A DNA stretch of 64,000 bases from Ulva prolifera (GCA_023078555.1 CM041198.1:11227874-11291873), one strand, 5' to 3'. Counted from the stretch's first letter, positions 34,084 to 47,100 are shown. Notes: generated by a model not told the origin, from the letters alone. Program-made: numbers and translations.

Positions 34084-37000
34084 ATGGACGAGCAGACTGA
34101 AGAGCTGCAAGCTCTGATTGAAAAGCACAAGGACCAGATCTCTTGGGACCCTAACGACATTGGATGCCTGTCCGAGGATAACAAGCAGTTCTACCTCCAG
34201 ATTCCCGCTGAGGAAAATGCCAAATGTAAGCAGAGGCCTTACAGGCTCTCATACAAAGAATTGGATGCGTTCAAAATGCAAGTGTCCCTGCTCTTTCAGC
34301 AGGAAGTGATCAAGAAAGCTGACGGTCCAACCGACTTTCTCTCCCCGGTGCTATTTGTGCCGAAGCCATGTAAGCCGGACGAGCTGCGTATGTGCGTAGA
34401 CTTCCGCAGATTGAATGTTGTGTCGAAGCGCGGCTACCATGCCCTCCCGCAAATTCATAACTTGCTTCAATCCATGCCCGGCTTTAAATACTTCACAGCC
34501 CCGGATTTGACCTGGGAATTCTAAGCCCTGCTAGCGGTCGAACAGGATCAGCACAAAACGGCGTTTACGGGCCCAGATGGGGAAGTGTATGTCTGGACGA
34601 AGGCTCCTATGGGCCTCTCCAACTCGCCTGCTGCCTTCCAGCGTCTCATGGCACATGTGCTAAGAGATATCACAGGCGTGTCAGTCTACATAGACGACAT
34701 TACAATCTTTTCCAAGACATGGCAAGAGCACCTCAGCATTCTCGCCAAGGTGTTTGAGAGCCTGCGCAAGTCAGGTCTGAAGTATAAGTATGCCAAATGC
34801 GTCCGGGCAGCTGCAGGGTGCAGAGTGCTGGGCTCTATTGTGAGTGAGGCAGGCATTGCGCCAGATCCTGAAAAAGTAGCTGCGGTGAACAAGCTGTCGG
34901 TGCCGAGAAATGTTGCGGACGTCCGCAGCTTCTTGGGTGCTACTGGATATTTCCACGAGCACATACAAGCTTATGCAGACAAGTCGGCACCCTTGAGGGC
35001 GCTGAAGAAGAACGTGCAGTTCAACTGGTCTGAGGAATGTCAGCGTGCGTTTGAGCAGCTAAAAGCAGACCTTGTGTCTCCGGCTTGCCTACGCATGCCT
35101 GATCCAGAACGCCCGTTCATTCTCACCACAGACTGGTCTAAACTAGCTGTCGGTGCGGTTTTGAGCCAGATCCAGCCAGAGGATCATGCAGATCCGGACT
35201 CAACAGAGAAAGAGTATGTCATAGCGTACTCTAGCAGATCTCTGAACCAAGGTGAGAGCCATTATGCCCCCACGGAAGGAGAGTGCCTGGCCCTTGTATG
35301 GGCCTCCAGAAAGTTCAGACCGTACTTGCACGGCTACAAATTCGTGTTCGCACCGACCACGCGGCCTTGAAATGGCTGTCCACGGCTCGCTTTGCGAATT
35401 CTAAGCTAGAGCGATGGGCGATGCGCCTGCAGGAATTCGACTATGAGGTCGAGTACCTGCCGGGAGATCAGAATGTTGTGGCCGACCACCAGTAGGGATG
35501 CTGCTCCCACATGGAAGCGGGCAGCGTGACCGCAGTTGCTGGTCACCTAGCCTTTGCAATCGAGGGCCGCGTTCTTGATATTGAAGATGAGGGCCATGAT
35601 GTGTTCGATCCTCAGTCATGGTGGATGCATAGCCTGCAAGAGCTGCGGTCATCGGGCGACACACAAGCGAAGAACAGCAACCCTGCACCATTTGCGGTGC
35701 TGCAGAGGATTATGCGCACATGGTGCTATGCGATACCTGCAACCGGCCGTACCACCTGCAGTGTATGCACCCCGACGGTCTAAGGTACCTGATGGGGCGT
35801 GGCACTGCCACCAATGCGATGAAGCGTATTCCAACGTCGACGCACTCCGTCGCTGCGACCCCATCTTCTTTGCGCGGCGTGGAGATCCGCACCACCCGGA
35901 CCTCGCGGATTTGGTACGTGCGTATGTTCAGCGTCAGGAGCGTTCCGTGGTCGAGTCCTTCAACTCCCACGCATCAAGCGGTGACCGCGACCCGGAAGCA
36001 GCGTCGCAGCACACGCGTGCTTCGGCGGAAGCAGTGTTCCACCCCGATATTCCCAAAGCGCTGAAACGCAAAGTCCGCAAGATGGCTGCCACCTTGCGAT
36101 AGCATCCGACTCCCCCGGAATGGCTGCTCGAGCATACGCAATTGCGCACGGGCGACCATTTGTGGCTAGCGGTGCCCCCTTTGGAATTCCGCTGGGGACT
36201 GATTGGAGCGCATCATGATCGCATGGGACATGCCGGCGTGAGCCAAACACTGGCCGTGCTACGTCAGCACTACCATTGGCAAGGCATCAAGCTGGATGTA
36301 GCAGCTTATGTTGAACAGTGCCATGCTTGCCAAGTCAAGCGGTTGGAATTGCAACATGTGGCAGATGTGCAGCTTCCCCGCATGAGCAAGCCGTTCTGCC
36401 ATGTGTACATTGACCTGGCTGGCCCATTTCCCCTCCGTGAGGGGAAAGCGGCGCCAGTGCGTGGCAAGGCAGGGCGCACCAAAGCCACCTTGTCCACTGC
36501 ACAGACCGGCTAAGGGTATGTGTGCCTAATGGTGGATTATTTCACAAAGGCAGCGGAATTCGCACTGCTGCGGGACAAGAGTGCCAACACAGTCGCTCGT
36601 GCCATGCATGACTTCTGGTTCATGCGCTACGGCATCCCGGAATGGGTGACCACGGATAACGGGAGAGAGTTTGCCGGTGCCTTCCAGCACCAGCTGGAAT
36701 GTTTTGGCATTACCACGTTCAGACCTCTGCGTACCATCCCCAGTCCAACGGCGCCGTCGAGCGACTCGTGCACACAATGAAGACCATGTTGGCGGCAAAA
36801 GTTGCCGGTGCCATCCATGATTGGCCCGCGTTGCTTCCGCAGACACGCATGGAATACATGCAACGCCGGCATACAGTGACCGGTTATGCGCCGAATGAGT
36901 TGGTGATGGCACACCGCCTCCGGCTGCCGCCTCCGGTGGGCGCGCGCGATGCGCACCCCCGCATGGCAGCTGTCGAGATTTCTGCCATGCCCGAGGACGA

Positions 37001-37412
37001 TTATGTGCGTGAGCGCGACGCCCGCGCAGAGCGTGTGGCTTTGCGCGTATACGATCGCATCCTCCTTTCGCAGCAACGTAATGCTGACAGGCAAGCCCAC
37101 CTTCTGGCCATTTGCAAGCCTAGGAGGGGGAGGAAATTGCAAGCTGGGGACCTTGCTTATGTCCTAGAGAGCGGACTGGGCAAGAAAAATGCGGTCACAG
37201 GCCCTTTTGTTGTCGAAAGCATTTCTGAAAGTCAGGCTTTCCTGCGTACAACGCGCCAAGTGCCAGGTCAGGAGGTGTGCCACTTTCCAACACACTTAGA
37301 ACGTGTGACCCGATGCACAACTGTGACGGACGTGTTAGGGAAGCTCTTGCACGCCGCAGGCATGTCGATGCGGCCACCGCCCGATCACGCGGCGGCGCAA
37401 CTCACGAGTTAG
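34084..37412 (+). pseudogene. Ty3 pol: reverse transcriptase, RNase H, PHD finger, integrase; broken
   Basis: Reverse transcriptase runs about 34200-34800 (LRMCVDFRRLN, KAPMGLSNSPAAFQRLM, and VYIDDITIFS with the catalytic YIDD). RNase H begins about 35110 (ILTTDWSKLAVGAVLSQ). Then follow a PHD finger (35684-35817) and an HHCC module (HHDRMGHAGVSQTL...CHACQVK, 36208-36335). Integrase is 36390-37020, with YIDLAGP, VTTDNGREF and SNGAVERLVHTM supplying D, D, E. A C-terminal domain with YVLESGLGKKNAVTGPF follows; no chromodomain is obvious. In-frame stops are TAA near 34522, TAG near 36100 and TAA near 36511. Frameshifts lie near 35360, 35490, 35785 and 36730. It cannot yield a full polyprotein. 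Confidence 0.92.
35684..35817 (+). other. PHD zinc finger segment between RNase H and integrase
   Basis: The ligands are CTIC, then 11 residues, CDTC, four residues, HLQC and, after a one-base frameshift, AWHCHQC. This is the complete C4-H-C3 pattern with the Trp that precedes the last Cys pair in PHD fingers. PHD fingers read histone H3 tails, so it may guide integration or packaging; that role is inference. Confidence 0.85.
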
Positions 37413-37459
37413 CGCTCGCTGGCCCCATTGGCGCCTTTGTAAGATCAAGACATGAATTT

Positions 37460-37718
37460 CGTGGCCTAGGCCACGAGCAGTTACATAGCTAGCTAGCAAC
37501 TATGGTTGTGCTCGTTGCTAGCATTGCTCCAGCCAGCGCAGCTGTTTGTAAATGCACTCACGCTGCGTGCATACGTCTGCGCATGCATGCATGCGCGGCT
37601 GTGCGCTCAGCCGTGCCATCAGCTCTAATGCACGCTTCGTCTTTGCACTGCTCGGTGTAATTGCAGTGCTGCTCATAAGCCTTCTCATCCTTGAGGATGG
37701 TCGGCCGATTGGAGCTGA
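37460..37718 (+). repeat. 3' LTR of Ty3 element (approximate limits)
   Basis: It aligns with the 5' LTR at 29213-29448, including CATAAGCCTTCTCATC and GATGGTCGGC. It contains alternating purine-pyrimidine GCATGCATGCATGCGC near 37581. The outer border is unclear; the MULE-like exon begins within about 25 bp. Confidence 0.7.
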
Positions 37719-37740
37719 GAACGAAAGCAAAATACTATAT

Positions 37741-40622
37741 ACTACATCAAGGTGAATGGCATCTATGTTGCGATGCGCTGGGCGAGCAGTGAAAAACAGG
37801 CAGTGCTCCGAGGGGTGAGCATGCATGGAGCAGCAAAAGCGTCGTTGTGGAGCAGTGATGAAAGGGAGTGTGAGATCGTGCATTCAAACTATTCAAGATA
37901 TCAAGATACAAGATTCGAGTGCAAGTAGTACCAAGTCAAGATCAACAAGACTGGCGTTCTCATAGGTACTGTAGGGCATTGTGTCAGCACTTAAGACTGC
38001 ATCAATTCGCATGGTGACAGTTAGTTCAGCTTACTCCCTATCACTTGAGCTCATAAGCTTTTGTTGTCTAGGCCACTCATATGCCTAGCTGCCTTGGAAC
38101 CATCCTGGTTCAGGGCCTTTGTAAGATCATGACAACACCCTTTGTAAAGGACGCTACGATCGACAACACGTTCCTTGCGAATTTGCGCACGCAGATAGCT
38201 ACAGCTATGTTTGAAAAGAATCCCGAGGATGCCATTTCTGTGACCATCAGGGTACGCCTATCCAAAGAATAAACTCAATCGCCCACTCCAATCATTCATC
38301 ACTGATAATTTGACTCCTTGCAGTATGGACAGGACGGCAGCTCCGAGCCGAGGATTATTCTTGCAGAGCCGGTGATCAACAATGAGAAGGACTGCCTCAT
38401 CATCCTAGCAAATGATCAGATGATGAAATGGACAAGGGAATTCGTTCCTGGTCGAGTTCTTGTGATGGACACCACTTTTGGAACCAACAGATATGGGCTT
38501 TCTTTGCTTGTGATGCTTGCAGTTGATGAGCAGGGCGAAGCGCTGCCTGTCTGTTTCGCCATTATGATACATGAGGACGCAGCAAGTTTCAAAAAGGTGC
38601 TTCAAGTTTTCAAACAAGCATTGAACGAGGGTGAAGAAGGAAGCAGCAATTTGCAGCCTGCCTCCATTTTGACGGATGATTCAGCAGCTAATCAGAAAGC
38701 TGCCAGCTCTGTCTTGCCGTAAGCTATACAAGGCTTATGTCTCTATCATGTCCGAGCAGCTTCGCAGCAGCAATTGCAAGGCAAGACGTTGGGCAGGCCG
38801 GCAGAAAGAGCAGAAGCCGATCACGCCATGGAGAAAGGACTTGTGGCCATCATGTACCTCGAGATATATGAACGCCTGCGACACTGAAGAGCAGACGCTT
38901 GCGCTTGCATCAAAGATGCTTGATGAATGGTGCACAAGGTAGGCGCATCCTCAACATGTGTCACTTGTGTGAGGCGCTACTTATAGATCAGCTCAGAGGT
39001 ATTTGCAGGTGGTCTGAAACACAGCCTGGAGCCGTGCAGTATGTCAAGAAGCAATTGCAGCCAAAACTCAGTAAGTTTGCCGATTCACTGACATCTGTAG
39101 CATGCCAAAGGCCTTGCATCCGGGAAGCACCCGAGTATGAGGGAAAGTGGTGAGTGTATGCACATTCACTTGCTTCGCCGCACAAAGGACCACTGGAGTA
39201 TGCGAAGGCTTCAACTCTTCTGCCAAGAGTGTGCTAGACCGAGTCATCGGTCGAAAACATCTGTTCCGAGTGGACCAGCTCATTCTCCACCTGTTTTCGA
39301 CCATCATGCCAAACTACTACAACTCCAGAGCACTACTCGCAGCTGGTGCACGTGAAGTGCCATGTGCCACAACAGGTCCACCTGCTGCAAATGCAGTATG
39401 TCACTGTCCATGTTTGTGCAGGCTTGCTTCGCAATCATAAACGTGAGGAGGCACTGCTTGAGATAGCTACAGATGTCAAAAAGATTCTGGAGCTGCATAG
39501 CATGCAGACGACGTCGCTTGTGGAGCTGACTCATGAGCATAGCAACTCAATAAGTGCTTGTGTCACTGTGGAAGGCAAGCAGTGCATGCTCACTGCTTGT
39601 GATGAGGACCACAACTGCTCCCCTGCAGTTGCGATGCAGGCCGCCAGCAGCTCTTCTGTGTCCACCACTTGTTGGCGCTCGCTACTATGTTTTCTGAAGT
39701 CACTCAGAAGAACAAAAATGCATTCTTGAACATGTGCGTCAAGCATGCTGGTTCTAAGTTTGGAGCATTGGGACACTGTCACCTTGGCACGGGTGGAATC
39801 GCCCCACTTGTGCGAACGCTGAGTATGATACAAACGCCACAGGCTGGTGAGAAGGCAAAAGATTGTGAAGTGCTTAGGTGTGCACCATCCCAAAGAACGT
39901 CCATCAAAGCAGCTGCAGGATCAGGAACTGCTGCTTGCGATACTGAAGGCATTGCTGTCAGTAGCGCTGCAGTGATCACTGGAAAGCGAACGCCTTCAAA
40001 GATCGAGCAAGACAGGGGAGGTACAGGGCTGATGGCTGGTGCACAAGAGAATATTGAACAGGTCAGTGATCGCGACCTCCCTGCGCAACTCTGCAGGAGG
40101 ATTTGCGGCAGCTTCACAATAATTTTGCGCGAGCTTAAGCAAGCCCTTCACCACTTGCAGAGTTCTAGTGTGGTAGCTACAGGCCAGATTGCTGCACGAG
40201 AAGGCCACTGCGTGCAGAGCTACGTTCCACAGGTGACAAGGCATAAAACTGCTTTGCAGAGACGAGATGACTGTGCTGGAAAGCGCAGCAGATCACAGAC
40301 ATCATCGAGTGTAGTCGAGGCTAACGATTGTGTTCAACCTACTTCGGGTACCAAGTTTGTCGAGACCAGCAGGAAGATCAAAGCAGACACAAAGAAGACA
40401 GCTAGTGCATTCGATGAGCGTTCAGCGCAGTGGGTGGATAAAGTTTTGGAGAAGGAGAATGGAGCTGCAGTGCACGAGGCCCCGTTGAGCTGTGTAAGGC
40501 CACCTCTTCAGCCCATCATAGCCAATGATGCTGCCGATACAATCAAGTCTCAGGGCGTCGAGATGGACGACATGGTGTATTTGCTGACAAATGGGATACA
40601 GAATTCTATGTCCAGTATGTAG
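37741..40622 (+). pseudogene. MULE (Mutator-like) transposase gene with SWIM zinc finger, broken
   Basis: The transposase core is at 38324-38720: VLVMDTTFGTNRYGLSLLV and SILTDDSAANQKA supply the two catalytic Asp, followed by GLCLYHV, the usual C-x2-H segment. The downstream part has GVCEGFNSSAKSVLDR and HLFRVDQLILHL (about 39190-39300), and CSCDAGRQQLFCVHH (about 39634-39680), a CxC-CxH SWIM finger. This order is typical of MuDR/MULE and FAR1-type proteins. Upstream exons are seen at 37743-37920 and 38072-38251, with a 72-nt intron 38252-38323. A TAA at about 38720 interrupts the core and a frameshift lies near 38880. A long Ser/Lys-rich tail (39669-40622) ends TAG. Terminal repeats of a MULE were not found, so it may be a former host gene. 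Confidence 0.8.
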
Positions 40623-43600
40623 ATGTGTGAAAGAGTGTAAGTGCTGTGGGCTGGCCATCGTCTGTAGCAATGCTTAGCACACGTTGCAAATGCCATTTGT
40701 CCCGCTGTCAACAAATTGGGTATCTGACGTGAACTTGGCAGCTCGAGGCACCCGACCCAACAGGTCGAGATGTGTGGGCCCCATATACATCACGAAAAGC
40801 GTAGATATGTGTTATAACGCAGCTGTTCAACGTTACGACGGAATTTGGAGGAGTGCTGTCCATACACGGCCGTCCAATGCCACATCTGCAATGAGTCGCA
40901 GCCACCGAGTCGCAATCACGCCGCGAAGGCCATGATCTCCTGACTGATAACCAACAACCGATTTAGTGTGTTTCTGTGGTGGCCTTGATGCTTGTGCTTT
41001 GAGTTTTGTCGAGACTGCAAGCTAACGAGGGTGGCGTGGTGTATCTGACGGAACCGTCAGGGACAATAACACGGGGGACGACACCTTAGCGTCCACGAGA
41101 ACTTGCTGTCAAATCAGATGATCAGGCAATGCCACAATGATGTTGACGAGGGTCTAAAGTATATACTGTGTGTGTGTGTCCCGACCTTCACAGCATATTT
41201 CTGACGAGTCACGATAATATTAAAATGCCTGTCTGTACCTGTAGCCACAGCAACGACGGCTCCAAAATCATTGAAAATGGTTTTCGTGTCCCGTCCCCGC
41301 GGATCTCGCAACGAACCTTTACATTTACTACGGTATATATGCTGAGGTATGAGCGTACATTGCACCGTAGGACAACACACCGTGGGACCGTATAATGTGC
41401 CGTACATGCGCTTAAGGCTTGAGCTTGACGACAAGCTTGACGACATACACGATGGCCATGTACGCCCCAACAACAGCACACATGGCTTGCAGCCAAGCGC
41501 GGCCAACAGCTGGTGCACTGCAAGCCAGCTTGCGCAAGTGATCAAGCAGCCGGACGGTCCGACGAGTCGTCCTGCGTGCTATATGTCACAAAACATGCCC
41601 CCTCGCGGTGTGCCAGTGGCCGAACATGGCCCAATGGGTTGAGGACGGTATAAAAGCTACCCCCTCCGTTCCAGGAGGTCGTGGGCTCGGTTATGCGGGC
41701 GCATTGGTTCTATAATAATCGTATGGTCGTGCGTGACCACCTCGCTTAGCACAGCTGCAGGAAAAAAAACATGTGCTAGGAGGAGGCCCTGTGAGCAGCG
41801 TACGGTTGTCAGGGGGTTTCCAGGTGGTTTACCCCTTCGACATGTGTTGTCCCGTTAACTCGGAGCTGTCAATGTCGGATACGGGTCAGAAAATTCAGAT
41901 TTACTTACTTCACATTGTACTCGGTCACATGCACATATATAACTCATGATCACGGCTCGAGCGCTCGTACGTCACGTGCCAGGGACTCTTATGAAAGTCA
42001 GAATACTTCATTATGTACGGCGCCGGCAGCTGACAAGTGTTGATGACTTCGCCTGATGAAGACTGGCCAAGTCATCTTTCAATGCCCATCTCTGAGATAC
42101 ATGCCAACACGTTTGTGCATGTCGCTGACGCGCTCGCGGAAGTGGCATGCATGGCAGTGTTCACACGGCGAAAGCTGAGCCTCATGCCCCCCCCCCCCTG
42201 GGGAGGCAGGTTCATAGCTGGCATGGCTGCTTAAGATGATGACGCATCAGCGCTGCTGAGTTTACTGTTTGTGTTGTGCATGGTGACGGAGAATGCTGCA
42301 TGTCATGCATATACGGCTTGCTGCGGGCACTGTGACAGAACATTCTATGCGCAATTGTTCTCTGTCCGCGCATGCGTTGCTGGGAAGCGCGATGATCATC
42401 ATGACAGACTAAAGGCCAATCGAAGACAAGCGACGGCACATCTCGCCACCATCCTCGATTCGCAATGAACTTGCACGTGGTACCTCTCACAAAGGCTGGC
42501 GAGAAACTGCTCATGCGAAAACAATTATTTCTCTTGCTTGCTTTGGCCGTGATGTATTGCAAATAGCCACCAATTGCTCCCGAATCGGGTTCGAAGTACT
42601 TGTTACGCGCAACCTCTTGGTATACAGCCAAGCATGGATTTTGACGAGGCTTGAATGAAGCAGTCTTGGTACGCACGCAGCTTTCCTGTCCATCTCGCTG
42701 TAGACACGATAGCCAGCGAGTGGGAATCCTGTGAACATACAAATTGCTAAACGATACACACACCGGTTTTTGTGAACAATCAACGAATCCGCGTACTCAG
42801 GACCGTAGTTACGGCACGGTGCGTTTCGCAGGCAGCGGCCTGTTGCACTGCGTCTGCAACGAACCAAACGGAAAAGGCTTCGCGTTTCTGAAGTACTGCA
42901 ATGCATGCTGTACACGCTGAAATACAACTCGATTTACGTCGGCAAAGCTCTCCTAGCCGATCGCGTCCACAGCCCAGTGTTGCTCGCACACACAAATGCC
43001 TGTAACGCACAACTCTGAACAGCTGCACCGGAACCGTCCAGTGCGGCATGTTCGCCCCGAACTTTGCTATGAGGGCCGTTGATATCTTCTGCTTACATTC
43101 GTAATATAGGTATACACCGCCGCATGCTCTGGCCTTTGTATCTGTGATCCGTGGAACACGGCTCGCGACATGCTCGGTCCTGGTGCAGCTGGAGCATCAA
43201 ACCATCTGTGAATTCATGGGATAAAAGATAATCAAGGGGACGTATGCTTCTGGCTCCTTCACGATACTCTTGCATTGGCTGCGTTACTGAACATGCCTGC
43301 TGAACTAGCCATGTCCACTGCCTCGGCCTGTGAACTTACGGTTTGGTGAATTCTCCATTACGAGAATCAATGCAGTTAAGAAAATAGCTCACTGTGGCGC
43401 CTTTGAATATATGTCTGCCTGCGGAAGTAGTGAATCAAATGGTGACAGTTGCTTACGGAATATGACGAGGCGCAGTGCTTTTCGAATCACGCATGATGTT
43501 ACGCTCCTGAGCGGCCTGTAAAAACGTTGTTCCCGTTCACTGCTCCTGAAGCCCATCGTGTGCGCTTTTGTTCGTTCGATACTTCGCATTACGGCCTTGG

Positions 43601-44140
43601 CAGCTGAAAGCAGCCCCGGCTTGGGTCCGTGCGTTTACAGGTATCAGCAGTTCCGCAGACGCAGAAATAAATCTGCTGGCATGCGGGGCACTAACTTACA
43701 ATTGTCGCTCGAATGAGTGTGAAGCACTGAGCGATCAATGGTCCTTGTACCGGCCACGCTACCGAGAGTTCGCATTTTCTCATGTCTGTTGTATCCGTAA
43801 GACACGGGCCTCCCAATCGCATATGTGCGATGAAGCATCATGAACATAATGGGTTAACGACTCCGCTGCTCAGGTGCATGTGTGAAAACCCCGTTTCGAA
43901 AATGCTCTGCATGATTGTGTGAGAGGATGGTTGCCAGGCGAGTCATTCAAAAGTTCCACCTTCTCTGATCAGTAAGCCCAACAAGCCCAGAACGTTGGAC
44001 ACACCAGATTGGGCATTGGAAGTATTTGCTGCGTCGATAATGCATCTGTGTGCAGGATGTGATAGCAGGATAGATCTGTGTTACATCAGCAGCCGCATCT
44101 GCGGCACGGGGCAGCTGTTGCCACGTGGCAGGGGTGGGTG
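40623..44140. other. 3.5 kb without a recognised gene
   Basis: Short open frames on both strands show no family motifs. There is a (GT)n tract at 41166-41179 and a run of 13 C at 42186-42198. The interval 43300-44140 may contain the promoter or signal-peptide exon of the receptor kinase. Confidence 0.35.
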
Positions 44141-47100
44141 ATGTCTTCAAGCAATCCACCTGATGGCGCCTATGTGCCCATTGAAGACGGAATCCAGCTT
44201 GTGGAGCTTTTGCGTCAGAGTGGGCCACCGAAGTATTTACGTCTGTCAGACCACAGCGTGTTCCGCATCCCGCAGGAAGGGCTGAATCCTGCAGGCTACA
44301 CTGCAGCTGTGATAGATTGTCAAGGGCAATGGATGGACATGCTTGGAATGGACAGCTACGCAGTGCAGCCACTTTCCAAGCTCAGCTTCTACTCCTGCAC
44401 AATCTTCAGCCCAGATTCAGATGTGGCATGGGCAGCAGAGACTTCCTTCCACGGTTGCAACATCGTCCATCCTTGTGAGGTATGGGCTGCATTCACTGGT
44501 GTGGTGCCATCGCGTGGCAACATGTCCCGGATCTGCAATGGGGTGCCACCAGGGCCTTGCAGTGTGGGTCTCGGAGTATTGCGCTGTTGCAAGACGTACA
44601 GTTCCAACTTTACATATCCTGAAGTACTGATAAATGCATCCATTGTGCACTGCAGGCCACCATTCCCCATATTATTGGCGATGCAGGCTCCGAGAACAAC
44701 ACGCCGATCCGGTTTCAACTGAAGACAGTTGAAAAGGAAGCAGGTTTCACAGAAACATGGATCAACTCCACCATGACATGTTCGGGCACCAAAGTGAACG
44801 ACATTGCTGATGAGACAAAGGACTCTATGGGCACCTGGAGGTCAGCGTGGCCATGGGTCGCGATTGCTGCAGGTGCACATAGCTCTATCATGCCCTCCAT
44901 ACATGTATCGCTGTGATGTGCAGAGTAGAGTGTTGAATGTGATTTCGTTGTATGCATTATCCTCTTGTCAGACTGGCTGCGGTCCACCAATGCAGGTTGC
45001 GTGCATACAGGATTAGCCATATTGTGTGGCACTGCTGTCTTCCTGTATCGACGACGCCGCCGCAGGTCTGCGCAGCAGCAGTGTCAAGGTGACTGGAAGC
45101 ACGTGGATGCGGCCGATGGTAAGGGTCCAATAGGAACCCCGCTGTACTTCAAGACATCAAACTCAAGGCATGCCCATGCAAAATCGTGTCATCGTCACAG
45201 GCGGTAGACCCTGCATTTTTGTCACATGTATGCGCGTGCTCCCAGTGAAACACCTAGATTCACCTTGCTACAACCACATGCGCACAGAATGTGTTGGTAC
45301 AGATCAATCGACGCACACTCGCGTAACATTGATGCCGCCAGCCCACGCACAAAGTCGCTTGAAGCCATGCCGCGAGGGGGGCTTGCTGGTGGTGGCAGTG
45401 CACGCTCATCGGACGCGGCATCTCGGAGTTTCACAGCTGGGCCTGCCGGCTCACGCTCGCCGGGCACAAGGTCGCATGGGACGCGGTCTCCGGGTACAGG
45501 ATCGCGGCATGGATCCTTCACCGGCGCCTTGCATGCACAAAATGCATTTTTGACACGGAGCACGTCTGCCAACGCCAACGCAGATGAACACAGGTGCGAC
45601 GCCTGCCATGAGCTTGATGTGTATGCAACAACCAAGCCAAGATCGGCTGTGCTGTCAGATGGAGCATGAGCTGCAAAAGTGCCGTAACATGCTGTCTCGA
45701 AACTCCAACTGAAACGTGGGCCGGCTGAAGTGATAGCATACCCATTTACAGTTCGAATCCATGCAGGAATGCATCGCAATGGCCGTTATCACCGCATGTG
45801 CCCAGCCCGCCAGGAACACCAGGCACACCGCATGGCAATAGCTGGAGCAGTTCCAACAGCGACCTTGCCTTTGCAATGCAAACGACTGTGTCACAATTTA
45901 AACGAGAACTCCCAGACGTGCAGCTTGAAATTCTCCAGGTGTGGTGCTTTCTTTTAGTGCTGTAGCATGTTTCGCGACATGAACTGTAGCAGTATCTGGC
46001 TTGGATGTTGCCTCCGCTGTCAAAATGTGTAAGGATGTATCAATGTGGCGTCTGTTGCAAGATATATCATCTTGAGGGTCGCGCGTCTGTCTGTCTGGAT
46101 CAGGATCCGATGTGGAATCTACTTGTACGTCAGGATCCAGCAGTGAGCGCGTTGTTGGCCTGACCATTGGGTATGATCCTGTCGACAGAGCAGGCTCATT
46201 CCGTGGTTTGTGATTGATCACTGCTGTGTACACGCGCACTTCCGCCTGATGCTGCTACCTTGACCGTGTTCAGTGAGGGTTATGCGGAAATGACAGCTAG
46301 CATCTCACTTGCCAATGCAGTGCTCATCAAATACGTCGGTGGTGTGCAGCATATTGGCACGGGGGGGTATGGTTCTGTTTACAGAGGCATCTGGAAGGGA
46401 CTAGAGGTTGCAATAAAGACAGTCGTATTTCAGGACAGGGATGAAGATGGAACGGCAGAGCGAGTGTTCAAAGAGGCTGCAATTGCCTGCAACATGTCGC
46501 ATGAGCACATCGTCAACAGTTTCACCAATGAGCTCAAGCGCATGCCGTCGCAGCTCCCAAACGAGCTTGTAGACTACAAGCTATACATCATCCAGGTTCG
46601 AACTGCAGTCACATGTGCTTGCATGCTGCATCATGCTCAGCTGTGGTTGCTACTATCGTCAGCGCGACACCCTTAACACTTTTGTGTGCATGCAGGAGTT
46701 CTGTCAAGGCGGCAGCCTTGCAAAGCTGCTCTCAGGCGAGCACCTAGTTACTCAAGTAGGCGGGGTGCACATACAGCGGGTGCTGACAATCTTACGGCAT
46801 GTCGCTTCAGGTGTATCTTACATGCACTCTGCTCTCCGGTGCATTCATGGGGACCTCAATCCTTCCAACATACTCCTGCAGCTCGACAACAAGTATGTGC
46901 AAACCCCTCGAAAGCGTCGGCACTCATGGAAGCCCCTCACAAAGGAGGCTGCCCGTGGCCTTGATGATGGTAACTGTACTGTCAAGCTTGGAGATTTTGG
47001 GCTGACTGTGCAGCTCCAGCATGGTCGGACACACGTGTCCAATGTAAAGCAGGGCACTCCTTTCTACACGGCGCCAGAGCTTGCGAAGCAGAATCGCCTA

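Larger units (their letters stand above)
29213..37735 (+). mobile_element. Ty3/gypsy retrotransposon with PHD finger, broken, with two nested insertions
   Basis: Related LTRs at both ends enclose gag, protease-like sequence, reverse transcriptase, RNase H, a PHD finger, an HHCC zinc module and integrase. The order reverse transcriptase, RNase H, integrase is diagnostic of Ty3/gypsy. Frameshifts and stops are spread over pol, so it is inactive. A hAT element (31920-32622) and a solo LTR (33218-33589) sit in it, each with exact target duplications; without them the element would be roughly 7.4 kb. Exact outer borders are uncertain because the LTRs have diverged. Confidence 0.9.

Noticed and set aside
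35283-35495. Separate small gene after the Ty3 reverse transcriptase
   Set aside because: TDHAALKWLSTARFANSKLE is the end of RNase H in a shifted frame of the same pol.
23678-40622. Nuclear genetic code with UAR as Gln, as a firm call
   Set aside because: Gln codons in the well-read host exons are all CAA or CAG, and the TAA/TAG cases lie mostly in transposon relics that also carry frameshifts and TGA stops. Kept only as a question among the findings.
41166-41179. (GT)n tract as a regulatory element
   Set aside because: It is a very short microsatellite with no supporting context.
45222-45779. 185-codon minus-strand frame opposite the kinase juxtamembrane region
   Set aside because: It mirrors the SPGTRS-type repeat of the plus-strand exon, and its composition is explained by that repeat.
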